From positions 10,950 through 74,104 of the forward strand of contig CAUYUJ010003970.1 in the NCBI GenBank assembly GCA_963575745.1: a stretch of 63,155 nucleotides of DNA, read 5' to 3'. Under the pieces are notes generated by a model. That model was given only the letters and a program-made list of their open reading frames with translations. It was not told the DNA's origin and ran no database searches. Source of the stretch: Prorocentrum cordatum (lineage: Eukaryota; Sar; Dinophyceae; Prorocentrales; Prorocentraceae). Positions 20,636 to 29,810 of the stretch are shown piece after piece (within the stretch, counting starts at the first letter, position 1; each line of letters starts with the position of its first letter). The position numbers were made by a program, and so were the translations under genes.

Positions 20636-20867
20636 GGTTGGGTTTGCTGTCCGCACGCTGCCGGCCGCCCGCACAGACGGGGCCCGCGCGGCCAGCCCGC
20701 GGCGGCGGCAGGGCGGCCGACGAGGCCAGCCTCGCCGCCGGCGGCCCGCGGGAGTCGCAGGACGCCGCGACCAGCGGGCACGAGGAGCAACCGGTCATGC
20801 GCAGAGGGGGGTTGGGGGAGGGGGGGACCAGAGATCCAACGCATTGAACAAAAATAGCGACGGAGGT
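20636..20867. other. Short exon-like GC-rich stretch
   Basis: One + frame reads GGRAADEASLAAGGPRESQD and onward without a stop, but it is short, abuts the CCT tract and has no domain. Not called as a gene. Confidence 0.3.
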
Positions 20868-21010
20868 TTTTCGTATTTTTCGGCCTCGGGGGGCCCTCGC
20901 CGGGCCCTGGGACCGTCAAAGAACGACTCAGGATGAGAAGCCGGTCCCAGGGAATGGGTCGAGACTTCTGGGGACCTCGCATAGAAAAAATCACGACATC
21001 GGATCTCTGG
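20868..21010 (+). repeat. Dispersed repeat A, reference copy
   Basis: Order of landmarks: TTTTTCGGCCTCGGGGGCCC, GGGACCGTCAAAGAACGAC, TCAGGATGAGAAGCCGGTC, GGGTCGAGACTTCTGGGG and AAAAAATCACGACATCGGA. Others are at 21465-21600, 21765-21905, 32445-32585, 49420-49565, 49795-49980, 51955-52115 and 52668-52815 (+), and at 18220-18380, 20265-20470, 31480-31640 and 33845-34010 (-). Confidence 0.85.
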
Positions 21011-21023
21011 GGAGGGGGGAAGG

Positions 21024-21112
21024 CTTCTTAGAAGCACCCCTGCTTCTTGGAAGGCGCGGGCCTTCTACGGATCTGGGGCCGGCGCCTTCCAAGAAGCACC
21101 GCTGCTTCTAAG
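21024..21112. repeat. Hairpin, ~33-bp imperfect arms
   Basis: CTTCTTAGAAGCACCCCTGC ... GAAGGCGC is mirrored by GGCGCCTTCCAAGAAGCACC and GCTGCTTCTAAGAGG. Confidence 0.85.
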
Positions 21113-21156
21113 AGGCCGTCCCCCCTCCCCCGTACCCCCTTATGCGCGCCGCCAAA

Positions 21157-21387
21157 TCAAGCAGCGGCGAGGCGTCCTGGCTCGCCTATAGGCCCACCTA
21201 AGACTGTTCTAAGAGCCGCTTGTGGTCTGCACGAGCAGTTCTTAGAACATTTCTGGCTGAGACTGCTTCGTTTTAACATTGGTTTATGATTTAAGAACCT
21301 TGCTTTTTTTCTTACGCATATTACTGGGTTATGAGAAAAAGTCGTGGTAGGCCTACAGGAATGCCGGGACGGTCGGTCCTTGCTCAA
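21157..21387 (+). repeat. Dispersed repeat D, copy 1
   Basis: Collinear with 50514-50749. Both begin TCAAGCAG.GGCGA, pass through GCCTA.AGGCCCACC and CATTTCTGGCTG, and end GGGACGGTCGGTCC. The AT-richer middle has TTCTAAGA-type units. Confidence 0.85.
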
Positions 21388-21464
21388 GAGGAACGGCTAC
21401 GCGTAAGAGTGGCTTTCCACCAGAGCGACCTTCCCAGCCCCCCTCGAGTCACTAGAAGAACCAC

Positions 21465-21600
21465 AACGGAAGGTTCTTCGCTACTTTCGGCCTCTGGGGG
21501 CCCTTCCTGGGCCTCGGGACCGTCAAAAGAGGACTCGGGATGAGAAGCCGGTCCCGGGGAAGGGGTCGAGACCTCTGGGGGCCGACTTCGTGCACAGCTC
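21465..21600 (+). repeat. Dispersed repeat A, copy
   Basis: Contains GGGACCGTCAAAAGAGGACT and GAGAAGCCGGTCCCGGGGAA, in the same order as the reference copy. Confidence 0.8.
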
Positions 21601-21764
21601 GTGGCGTCGGGGGTCTGGGTTCCCAGGGCCCTTTTTTGCGTCGCAGCGCGGCAGGGGCAGCCCGCACGCGCGTGCGGGGGAGACCGGGGGCACCGCGTCG
21701 CGAGCTACCCGCATGCGGGAGGGAGGGGGGGGGGGGCTGGGCGCGGGGGAACTTCCCAGAGCCG

Positions 21765-21905
21765 ATCGCGTCGGCCTCGCGAGACCCTCGACGGGCCCCC
21801 TGGAGCGTCAAAGAGCGACGCGGGCTGAGAAACCGGTCCTGGGGACTGCAGGGGGCCGCGCGTTCTTGCACAAATCAGGACGTCTTAGGTCTGGGGGTCC
21901 CCGAT
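21765..21905 (+). repeat. Dispersed repeat A, diverged copy
   Basis: GGAGCGTCAAAGAGCGACGC, GAGAAACCGGTCCTGGGG and AAATCAGGACGTCTTAGG keep the family order. Confidence 0.7.
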
Positions 21906-22205
21906 CGGCGAATGCGAGGCGATAGCAGCGGCTTGCGCGCCCGGTGGTGTCCCCACAGGGCCTCCCCCTTATTGGCCGCGCACTGAAGTTCGCTCTTGCC
22001 TAGGGTCACTCTTGTGTGCAACTAGCCCAGAGGGGCACGAGTGCTGATGTGCACAGGGGTCTTTCGTGTAGGTGTTGGGCCTGGAAATCGTCTGGAGCGG
22101 TTCCTCCGAGCAGATGTTCCTCCGCAGCGTCTGGAGCGATTCCTCCGAAGCGTTGCGGGTTTTGTCCTGCGAATGTCCATGCGCTTCGGAGGATAATCAA
22201 CTGCC
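21906..22205. other. No gene recognised
   Basis: Unique sequence with a short internal repeat of a TGGAGCGRTTCCTCCGA segment (about 22092 and 22132). Confidence 0.5.
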
Positions 22206-22390
22206 CTTCCTCCTCCTCCTCCTCCTCCTCCTCCTCCTCCTCTCTCTCCTCCTCCTCCTCTCCTCCCCTCCTCCTCCTCCTCCCCCTCCTCCTCCCCCAT
22301 CCTCCTCCCTCTCCTTCTCCTCCCCTCCGCCTCCCTCCTCCTCCTCCTCTCCTCCTCCTTCTCCTCCTCCTCCTCCTCCCTCCTCCTCGA
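22206..22390. repeat. (CCT)n tract
   Basis: CCT/CTC pyrimidine run. A 110-bp GC-rich spacer separates it from the opposite-sense GGA tract at 22500. Confidence 0.95.
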
Positions 22391-22499
22391 GGAGCCGGAG
22401 TTGCCCTACTTGCCCTTACCGTTGCGCTGCTCGCTCGTGCCCAGCTCGGGGCTTCCAGAGGTGCCCTTGTCCCCAGCACGCCCTCTCAGTCATAGCAGG

Positions 22500-22665
22500 C
22501 GAAGAGGAGGAGGATAGGAGGAGGAGTAGGAGGGAGAGGGAGAGAGGAGGAGGAGGAGGAGGAGGAGGAGGAGGAGGAGGAGGGGGGGAGGGGAGGGGAG
22601 GGGGAGGAGGCGGAGGAGGAGGAGAGGAGGAAGGAAGAGGAGGCAGAGGGGGAGGATGAGGAGGA
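22500..22665 (+). repeat. (GGA)n tract
   Basis: Purine run of GGA/GAA. Together with 22206-22390 it forms an inverted pyrimidine/purine pair. Confidence 0.95.
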
Positions 22666-22679
22666 CAGGAGTTCATGAG

Positions 22680-22788
22680 CAGGGGAGGAGAGGAGGAGCA
22701 GGAGGAGGAGGAGGAGCAGGAGGAGGAGGAGCAGGAGCAGGAGCAGGATGAGGAGGAGCAGGAGGAGGAGGAGGAGGAGGAGGAGGAG

Positions 22789-22847
<59 letters not shown>

Positions 22848-22848
22848 G

Positions 22849-22883
<35 letters not shown>

Positions 22884-23018
22884 GGAGCAGGAGCAGGAGG
22901 AGCACGAGCAGGAGGAGGAGGAGGAGGAGTAGGAGGAGGAGGAGGAGGAAGAGGAGGATGGGGCGGAGGACGAGGAGGAGGAGCATGAGCAGGAGGAGAA
23001 GGAGGAGGAGGCGGGGGA
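22680..23018 (+). repeat. GGAGCA and (GAGCAC)n compound microsatellite
   Basis: GGAGCAGGA units enclose about 110 bp of GAGCAC hexamers (22790-22900) that would read Glu-His repeats in one frame. Confidence 0.95.
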
Positions 23019-23021
23019 GTG

Positions 23022-23112
<91 letters not shown>

Positions 23113-23116
23113 ATGA
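23022..23116. repeat. (GAT)n microsatellite at the scaffold gap
   Basis: Pure GAT triplets run directly into the gap. Confidence 0.97.
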
Positions 23117-23216
23117 NNNNNNNNNNNNNNNNNNNNNNNNNNNNNNNNNNNNNNNNNNNNNNNNNNNNNNNNNNNNNNNNNNNNNNNNNNNNNNNNNNNN
23201 NNNNNNNNNNNNNNNN
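23117..23216. other. Assembly gap of 100 N
   Basis: Exactly 100 N bases, a typical scaffold-gap placeholder. The true length is unknown and sequence on either side may not be contiguous. Confidence 0.99.
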
Positions 23217-23629
23217 GGGTTAAGGCAGCTAGTACATCTCTGTCAAGCGTGTTGTCTTGGTGCGGCCAGGGTTACGCCGAGAGCAACCGCGCAGGATTGC
23301 CCACCCTGGCCGCCGCCACTTCCTGGCCACGGTTGAAAGTTTCAATCCTTTGCCGCCTAGTGCCAGACGCTCTGCGTCCACATTGCTGCCCCGCACCCAG
23401 TCGTGCGCGTAGTTAATACTATGGGACTGGGTGGGATTCGTGGGATTTGGCAGGTTGGTTGGAGGAAGTTACTGTCTGACTTGACTTCAGGTGCCCGTGC
23501 AGAGTTTGCGAGTTTCGCCTCTTAGTACAGCCACACGTGTTGACTGTGCTGACTGCCTCTGCTAGCAGCAGCGCCGCAATTAGCTGACAGGCCATATGCT
23601 TCATCAGCAGCGCAATCCAAAAATCCCCC
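23217..23629. other. No gene recognised
   Basis: Unique moderate-GC sequence after the gap. Short frames only. Confidence 0.5.
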
Positions 23630-23779
23630 CCCCTCCTCTCCTCCTCCTCCTCCTCCTCCTCCTCCTCCTCCTCCTCCTCCTCCTGCTCCTGCTCCTGCTC
23701 CTGCTCCTCCTCCTCCTCCTCCTTCTCCTCCTCCTCCTCCTCCTGCTCCTCCTCCTCCTGCTCCTCCTCCTCCTCCTCC
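23630..23779. repeat. (CCT)n tract abutting an SL relic
   Basis: CCT and CTGCTC triplets end one base into the SL-like string. The antisense Met-Glu-rich frame beginning inside the SL string is an artefact of the tract. Confidence 0.97.
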
Positions 23780-23801
23780 TCCGTAGCCATGTTGGCTCAA
23801 G
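23780..23801 (+). other. Spliced-leader relic (21/22 match)
   Basis: The 22 bases begin TCCGTAGCCAT and end TTGGCTCAAG. They equal the dinoflagellate SL exon except one T-to-G change at position 12. The next bases are CGACATTTCG, with no GT, so this is not an SL RNA gene, whose exon is followed by a splice donor. An SL fixed in genomic DNA ahead of an ORF is the known mark of a reverse-transcribed, reintegrated trans-spliced mRNA. The ATG of the following short ORF lies 156 bp downstream. Confidence 0.8.
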
Positions 23802-23957
23802 CGACATTTCGGGCCCCCCCCCCCCGCCTCGAGGTGGTAGAGGCGGACTGGGGCCCCACAGGTGCTTCATCACAGAGGTGGCCCCATCGCACCTTTTTCG
23901 CACGCTTGCACACGCATGTTGCCCCCGTGTACTGCACCCGTTCCTGCCGACCCCGCC

Positions 23958-24176
23958 ATGGCGCCTGCTGCTCCCCCTGGTGCGAGGGCGCAAGCCGGCA
24001 AGAGCTTCGCGAAGGGCAGCCCGCAGCGGCGGCCCGGCGAGGGCGACCCGCTGCAGAGGCGCGACCCGTGGCGCTCGGCCCCCTCATCTTCGGGACCGTC
24101 CTCCACGCTCCCGCGCCGCTCGGCGCTCGCGGGTGCGCGGAGCGACGACGAGATCGAGCTGCAGTCGGGGCCCTGA
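23958..24176 (+). CDS. Short ORF downstream of the SL relic
   Basis: The ATG in context CCGCCATGGCG opens 72 codons, MAPAAPPGARAQAGKSFAKG onward, ending DDEIELQSGP and TGA. The product would be basic, Pro/Ser/Arg-rich and probably disordered. I recognise no family. Its position behind an SL relic suggests it is the 5' part of a retroposed mRNA. Whether it is expressed cannot be told; the 5'-UTR-like 156 bp between them has a C run and no repeat. Confidence 0.4.
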   Translation: MAPAAPPGARAQAGKSFAKGSPQRRPGEGDPLQRRDPWRSAPSSSGPSSTLPRRSALAGARSDDEIELQSGP

Positions 24177-24330
24177 AGAAGGAACCCTTTTGGTTGGGGA
24201 GAGGCTCCGCGTTCCTTTAGTGTTTCGCAGCTTGCCTCAGGTTTGCCTTATGCTTTCGATCGGAAATCGAAGTTTAACTTATGGAGAATAGGGGCCTCGT
24301 TCCCTATTTAGGGTTCCTTAGGCCAACGCC

Positions 24331-24583
24331 TCGACTGTAGAGACAGCCGCGGGCATGGGCCTCCCCACGATACTCGAGGAGTCTGGCGCTTCGCCTGTTG
24401 GCGCTGATCCTGATGTTACTGCCAGCGTCCTTGGCGCCCCCGTGGATGAGGTCATCGACTTGGTGAACAGCGACGGTGGCACGGTCGACGCGGATGGCAA
24501 AAAGGAGGCGCGGGCCGTTCTTGAATCTCGACGTGGTCGCTTTCCGCCCGGTGGCATTGTGCAGGGCTCCCTGGTGGCAGATC
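24331..24583 (+). CDS. Exon-like ORF ending at a MITE insertion
   Basis: An open + frame reads TVETAAGMGLPTILEESGAS with an ATG at 24355 and continues VDEVIDLVNSDGGTVDADGK to VQGSLVAD at the MITE boundary. Its composition is ordinary protein-like, unlike neighbouring low-complexity frames. No known domain. It may once have been continuous with the frame that starts at 24799 beyond the MITE, but the joint cannot be proved. Confidence 0.35.
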
Positions 24584-24782
24584 TAGGGGAACAAAAAGTG
24601 ACATATACATAAAAATTCGGAGCTCCGCGCGGATTTCTCGGATCGGCGCTTGGGCCCCTTGGCGGCGCCTCCGGCGCCGCCCCTGGCGCGCTCCGCGCGC
24701 CAGGGAGGGGGGTCCAGCGCCGATCCGAGAAATCCGCGCGGAGCTCCGAGTTTTTATGTTTATGCCACTTTTTGTGCCCCTA
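24584..24782. mobile_element. 199-bp MITE-like foldback element, copy 1
   Basis: Starts TAGGGGAACAAAAAGTG and ends with its complement CACTTTTTGTGCCCCTA. The arms are about 70 bp and nearly perfect. The centre holds a GC-rich apical hairpin, CCTGGCGCGC ... GCGCGCCAGG. A 5-bp direct repeat AGATC flanks it exactly (24579-24583 and 24783-24787), the footprint of a cut-and-paste insertion. It encodes nothing. Confidence 0.9.
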
Positions 24783-24798
24783 AGATCGCTGCTTCGCC

Positions 24799-25120
24799 AT
24801 GTTCACGGACATCAGCGCGAACATGGCCACGACGTCCTCGATGGAGCTCTGCATCCAGGAGGCAGACGCCCAGGCCGCCCTCCCGAACGCGAGGGTGGAT
24901 GGCATCGACTCCCGCACGGGCGCGCTCGAGGACGCGCCGGTCGAGGACGCGCCGGAGGCCGCAGTGCTCGCTGCGCTGGACGGCCGCGCCGCCTCCGTCA
25001 AGGCCGAGCTCCTCGAGCAGCTGCTGGCGCAGATGGGCCCCTGCGGCGGCGGCGCGGGCTCTCCGAGGGCCGAGTGCCGAGAGCAGAGAGGAGCAGGTCC
25101 AGCAGCGGGCTGCATCCTGC
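24799..25120 (+). CDS. Exon-like ORF after the MITE
   Basis: The ATG at 24799 opens MFTDISANMATTSSMELCIQ, then an acidic helical-looking stretch ending VKAELLEQLLAQMGPCGGG. The frame stays open to 25365 but becomes Arg/Pro/Leu-rich after about 25120, suggesting loss of frame or an intron boundary. No domain recognised. It could be the N-terminal region of the LINE-related block downstream or an unrelated gene. Confidence 0.35.
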
Positions 25121-25455
25121 CGCAGGTGCGTGCGGCTCATCGCCGCGTGGCCTCAAGGGCGCGACGTGGACTGCCGCCTCCCCCGGCCGCGCGCCAGGTC
25201 CAGCAGCCGGCGCGGCAGGCCTCTCGCTCCAGAGGCCTTCGGCTCCTCCGACCCGGTCTGCAGCTCCGGCGGGGTCTTCTCGTCCGCGAGGTACACCTTA
25301 TGCGATGCTTAAGAAAACTTTTTTTTTCGGCCAGAGTCTCGATTATTCTTAATATTTCAATGTAAATCTTGAGATTATAATAGAAATGTTGAGTTTTTAT
25401 TGAAGTTCTGAGACTATGAATTTCTTAACCCATGATTTCTTAAGCATTTCGCAGG
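25121..25455. other. Exon-like to AT-rich transition
   Basis: GC-rich to about 25300, then a short AT-rich stretch (25305-25450) bounded by near-mirrored TTATGCGATGCTTAAGAAA and TTCTTAAGCATTTCGCA segments. This looks like a small inverted-repeat insertion. Confidence 0.45.
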
Positions 25456-26266
25456 GTGTACACTGCTCCGCCGATTGAGCAGGGGGCCGGTCCGTCCAAG
25501 CCGCGGGCCGGCGGCCTCCCGGGGCGCGTGCCGGCCAAGCCGCTGGCCTCTCGCGGCGGGTGCCCTTCTCGCCGCGCCGCCTCCGCAGATCCCTCGTCGG
25601 CGGCCGCGGCTGCCGCCGAGAGCTCAGACACCGGCCGCGCGCGCTGCAGCGCCAGCGCCGCCGGGCAGGCCCGCGGCGCGCCGGGCCAGCTCGGGCAGCG
25701 CGGGGGCTCGCGCGGGCCGGCCCGCGCACGAAGTCCCCTCGCGCCGCTGCGCGCCAGGGTGGGCGCCGCCCCCGAGGTCCGCGCCGAGCAGATCGTTCTC
25801 GGGCGCCTCTGGCAGCTGGTCTTCTCCCACATGGATCAGGAGGGGAAGAAGCACACAGACCTGGCATGACGTCGGGCGGGAGAGGGGGAATGTTCAAACA
25901 TAGAGTCAAAAAAAATAGCCCGGGGATTTTTTTGTTGGCTATTTTGGGAGATCTTGTGAGTGTTTTCTGTATTTTTATATTTTTCGTCCAAAATCCCCCT
26001 GCAGGGGGACACGCCCGACTGAACTCTGGCAGCTGGTCTTCTCCCACATGAAGTCTGCTGGCTCCTGGGGCTCGGAGTGCACGATGGGCGCGAGCGGCCC
26101 CAGGGGCTTGCTCTCTTTCTCCCAGGGTAATGAGGCGGAGGTGCTCGGGACCTGGGTCGATGGCCTCGGCGGCGAGAAGCACCTGGACATGGATTGTAGT
26201 ATCCTGGCCCGCAATGGCATCGACCGCGCGGGGGCCGACGCTTTCGCCGGGGGCGCCATGCCTTGA
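25456..26266 (+). pseudogene. ORF interrupted by a 217-bp insertion/duplication
   Basis: Frame 1 runs from about 25456 to a peptide IVLGRLWQLVFSHM. After 217 bp the same coding string LWQLVFSHM reappears in frame 2 and continues KSAGSWGSECTMGASGPRG to AGADAFAGGAMP and a stop at 26266. The 27-bp direct repeats lie at 25807-25833 and 26024-26050. Removing one repeat plus the spacer joins the two frames. The spacer is AT-richer, with GTCGGGCG and CGCCCGAC near its ends. It lies just upstream of the LINE endonuclease segment and may belong to that element. No domain recognised. Confidence 0.5.
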
Positions 26267-26289
26267 AAGTCCACACCGTTCTATGCGTG

Positions 26290-29200
26290 CACGTTGGCGC
26301 TCCCGAATTCTGGCGCGTTGGGGGTTCTCGCGGGCCTTCCTCTGGGTGCCGAAGCTGCGGCCTGCTCAGGACTGGCGACCTGCTCCTCTGCCCCATCGGC
26401 CTTTCCCTGTGTTTTCACGTCTGCGAGTCTTGGCCGTCGCAACTGTGATCGAGGGCTCGGGCCATTTCCAATCGAGGAATCCTCGTCGGTTTCCGCCGCT
26501 GGCCCGTCGGGAGCCTCTCCTACGCCAGCTTCTACTGCATCGAGGTCGTCGTCGGAGGCCTCTGCCTTTGCCGCGTCATCTGACGGCTCGGGGCATACGG
26601 GCGGCAGCGCGGGCGGTTGCGCTCGGTCCTTCGTCGTGCAACATCATCTGTCTGCCGTCGCATGGAATGCCCGTTGCCTCTTCAAGTGCCCGTTCTCTCG
26701 TCATCGTCTGAACGCCCAGAAGATACCACATGTGCAAAGCGAGACCGAGCAGCATCACATGCTGTTCTTGCAGAAGACCCGGGGTTCCCAGTTCGATTCA
26801 TACTTCTTGGTGTCCGAGGTGAATGGGCCCGCGGGCTTCGGGGCCTTTCTCGAGGGCGAGACGAGGGGGAGCCGCGTCGTCCTCATCGACCCTGTTCTGG
26901 CCAAATCGTTTTCGCACTTTGGTCGTACTGTTCTCGCCGCTGGTCGCGCGCGCTCGTCGACGATGTCGGGGCCCTCGGGGCGCGTCGGAGTGGTCAACCT
27001 CCGCGGCGATCCAGATCGCACCCGTCAATCAGCAGTTTGTCTTCCTCCGCGGGGTCTCTGACTGGTTCCCGCCGCCGACGGGGGCCTCGGTCTGCGCCGG
27101 GGGCGACGGCACCTGCTCGCCACTGGGCGCGCTCGGCTCTTCGAAGGCTGGGCTGGGATTCCCTGGGGCCTCCCCGCCCATCGCGTGGCTCAGGACGACC
27201 GCCTGGTGTCCGCGGCCCGCCTGGATCGGGCCCCGGCCAACCTGCTCTCCGCGGACATCCTGGGCCCGAGCGCCAGCGGGCTCGCCCAGCGCGTCGCCGC
27301 CGATCTCTCGGGGTCTATTGTCAGGAGAGGAAAAAACACACAGACACAATTAATCCTCGATTTCCCAGAAAATATGGGAAAATATGGGAAGTGGGGGGGG
27401 AAGACAGAAACCCAGAAAATATAGGAAAATATGGGGAATATTTTTATTTGTGTGTATCTATTTGTGTGTCCTGGAGCCCCTTCATATTGGACCACGTTCC
27501 TGCTTGCGTGAGCTTCGCGCCGACCTGCGCGGCCGCCCTCGCCTCTCGCTCCCCGCCGGGGCCAGTCGCCGCCCTCTGTGCCCCGAGGCCTGCGCGGAGG
27601 TCTTCGCTGCCGCGGGGCCCCCCCGCGGGCCTCCACGAGCGCCGCGAGGTCTCTCGGGGCGCCCTTCGGTCCGCGGCGAAGCTTGATCTGGGGGCGCCTC
27701 GAGGAGAGGGGGGCCGACTCCGACGCCGAGCGCGTCGCGCGGTGCATGGCCCTTCTTCGCGCGACGGGGCGCGGAGACCAGAGGCTGCTTTTCGGCGGGC
27801 TCTGCGAGCCTCTCCCGCTCTGGGCGCTTCCTGCGGTGGGCAGTCTCGCCCCATGTCCTGGACCGACCTTCCTGGCTTCCATCGTTTTCTCGAGGAGCTC
27901 CAGACGGGGGGCCCGGCTTCGTGAACCAGATGCTGATCAGGACCTGCCCCCCCCTCGCAAGGCGACCGTGCGTTCTCGGATCTGCGACCGCTGTTCGGCT
28001 TGGCCCCCCCCCGGGGTTTCGCAGGGTCTCCCTCGCTGGTCTCGCGGGCTCGGGCGCCGAGATCTTTGGCCCGAGGCAGGTGCGCGATCGTCTTGCTGCG
28101 TTCTTGGGGCGGGTCACACAGAGCGGCGGCGCGGCCCCGAGGCCCTCCTCGAGAAGGCCCCTTTTGCCGAAAGGTCCCAGAGAATGTCGAGTGGGAGTCG
28201 TGGTTCGCAGAGGTCGTCGAATGCTTCTCCAGGATCCGGCGTGCCACCGCCGGCCACCGCGGGCCGCCTGGCTCGCGTTGGCTTCGGAGCGGCACCCCCC
28301 GTCTTCGACGAACCCTCCTCCTGGTGCGCCAGACATTGTTCCAGGGATTTCTCCGCAGGGCTTCGACGCCGCCATCGCTGCATTCCTGGCCAAGGGAATC
28401 TCTTCCCGAGGATGTGGCGGGTTGATTTCCAGGACCGGGGACTCGACTCGCCCGATCTGCCTTTCAGATTATGCGAAAAAGCTGGTTTCGGTTGCTATCA
28501 GGAGAACGCTTCGGTACATCTGCCAGGTGCGCGCGGTAGATTGGCAGCGGAGTCCCCAGAAGGCAAGGCACTTGCAGCATTGCGGAGCTCGAAGGGAGGG
28601 TCCTGTCGCGGTTCGCCCAGCGCGGGTTCGCTCGAGCGGGCTTCGTGTTCTATGACATTCGCGCCGCCTTCCTCTCCAGGAGCTCATCCACTGGGTGCTT
28701 ATGATGATGGGCGTTCCCCGAGGGCATCGTCGAGCCGTGAATGCCCTGCATCATCAGATATGGATTCAGGCTCCCTTTGGCGGGGGCGTTGAGGTAGGTT
28801 CTGGGCCGCCAGGGGCACTGAACTGGGCCGCTCGCTACGCGGCAGTGTGTTTGCCTTGGCCTTCAAAACCCGATCCTCGGGCTGCTCGGTTCCAGGCTCC
28901 CGAAGGGCCCCGCCGTTCCTGGGGCCTTCGTCGGCGACGTCGGATCGGCGGCGCCGATGTATGGGACGTTCTCGTCTGCAGCACCCCTGCGTTAGTTCTC
29001 GCCGCCAAGGCGGAGAGCTCGCTTCTGCGCGTAAAGGACACTCAAGATGACCTGCTTGACTGCCCCCCTCGGGCCGAGTTCGAGGCTCACTTGCATCTTC
29101 GCGGGCTGTCGTTCCAGTCTTGCATCCTCGGCTCTTGTGGCCAGTGCCTCGGTCTCTCCCTTGGGCTTGACGGCGACCAGTGCAGGCGGCTTGCGCCTAG

Positions 29201-29349
29201 CACGAAGCGCCTCTCTCGCGTTCGCCAGATTCGCTCTCTCGGGCCAGGGTCAACCCGTAGCCTGGCTCGACCCAGCGCCTTCGCTGTCTCGATCCTCCCG
29301 TGGGCCGGGCAGCTCTGCAGGCCCCGCTGCCGGGCGCTGCCCGGCTGAA
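26290..29349 (+). mobile_element. Degenerate LINE (APE endonuclease + reverse transcriptase)
   Basis: From about 26640 a frame reads LSAVAWNARCLF, then LFLQKTRGSQFD and FLVSEVNGPAGFGAFLEGET, the order seen at the start of APE-type LINE endonucleases. The usual catalytic Glu of LQET is Lys here. Farther on, 28441-28530 reads TRPICLSDYAKKLVSVAIRR, like the RT block RPI.L.....K. At 28588-28680 another frame reads RVLSRFAQRGFARAGFVFYD then IRAAF, matching RT motif A. WVLMMMGVPRGHRRAVNALH follows in a third frame, like the loop after motif A. No intact YADD-type motif was found. At least four frame changes and two AT-rich insertions interrupt it, so it is a dead copy. The 3' limit is uncertain. 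Confidence 0.6.
27325..27485. repeat. AT-rich insert inside the LINE
   Basis: Begins near GGAGAGGAAAAAACACACAG and ends near TTTGTGTGTCCTGGAG, so the two ends are roughly complementary. The middle has AAAATATGGGAAAATATGGG repeats. Composition contrasts sharply with the GC-rich flanks. No clear target duplication. Confidence 0.5.
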
Positions 29350-29659
29350 GCTCGAGGCTTCGGCCCTCCAGACCCTGCGTGCTGCCCCCCCGTGATGTGA
29401 TCTCGCCCGACCTCCTCGGCCCCCGTCGAGGCTCGTCGGCCGCGGAAGGTCTCCCCGTCGAGGCTCGTCGGCCGCGGTCTCTTTGTCCCGCTCGCTCTCC
29501 CCGTCGAGGCTCGTCGGCCGCGGAGGGGGGAAGTCGCGCCGCGCAGGCGCCGCCGCGCGGCGTCTTCCCCCCGCCGCCTCTCGTGCCAGGCGCCTCTCGG
29601 CGTCCGTGGCCGACGACGGTGACTGCATCGTCGCCCATCGCCCCAATGTTCCGAGGAGG
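29350..29659. repeat. Three copies of a 25-bp direct repeat
   Basis: CCCCGTCGAGGCTCGTCGGC plus CGCGG occurs at 29421-29445, 29453-29477 and 29499-29523, with unrelated spacers. No gene recognised around it. Confidence 0.9.
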
Positions 29660-29810
29660 AAAAGGTACCCATACCTCTACCCTCTCCTCGTTTTCCCCTT
29701 TTTGGGGGGCCTCCTGGGAGGCCCTCGTCGCCACCGCTGGATTCGCCCCGAAATCCTGGTCAGAACGCACCCCAGGAGAGGTCCGGGGAGTAGCGGTATC
29801 GGTACCTTTT
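29660..29810. mobile_element. ~151-bp terminal-inverted-repeat insert
   Basis: The left end AAAAGGTACCCATACC and right end GGTATCGGTACCTTTT are complementary at 15 of 16 positions. No coding content. A target duplication is not evident. Confidence 0.55.
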
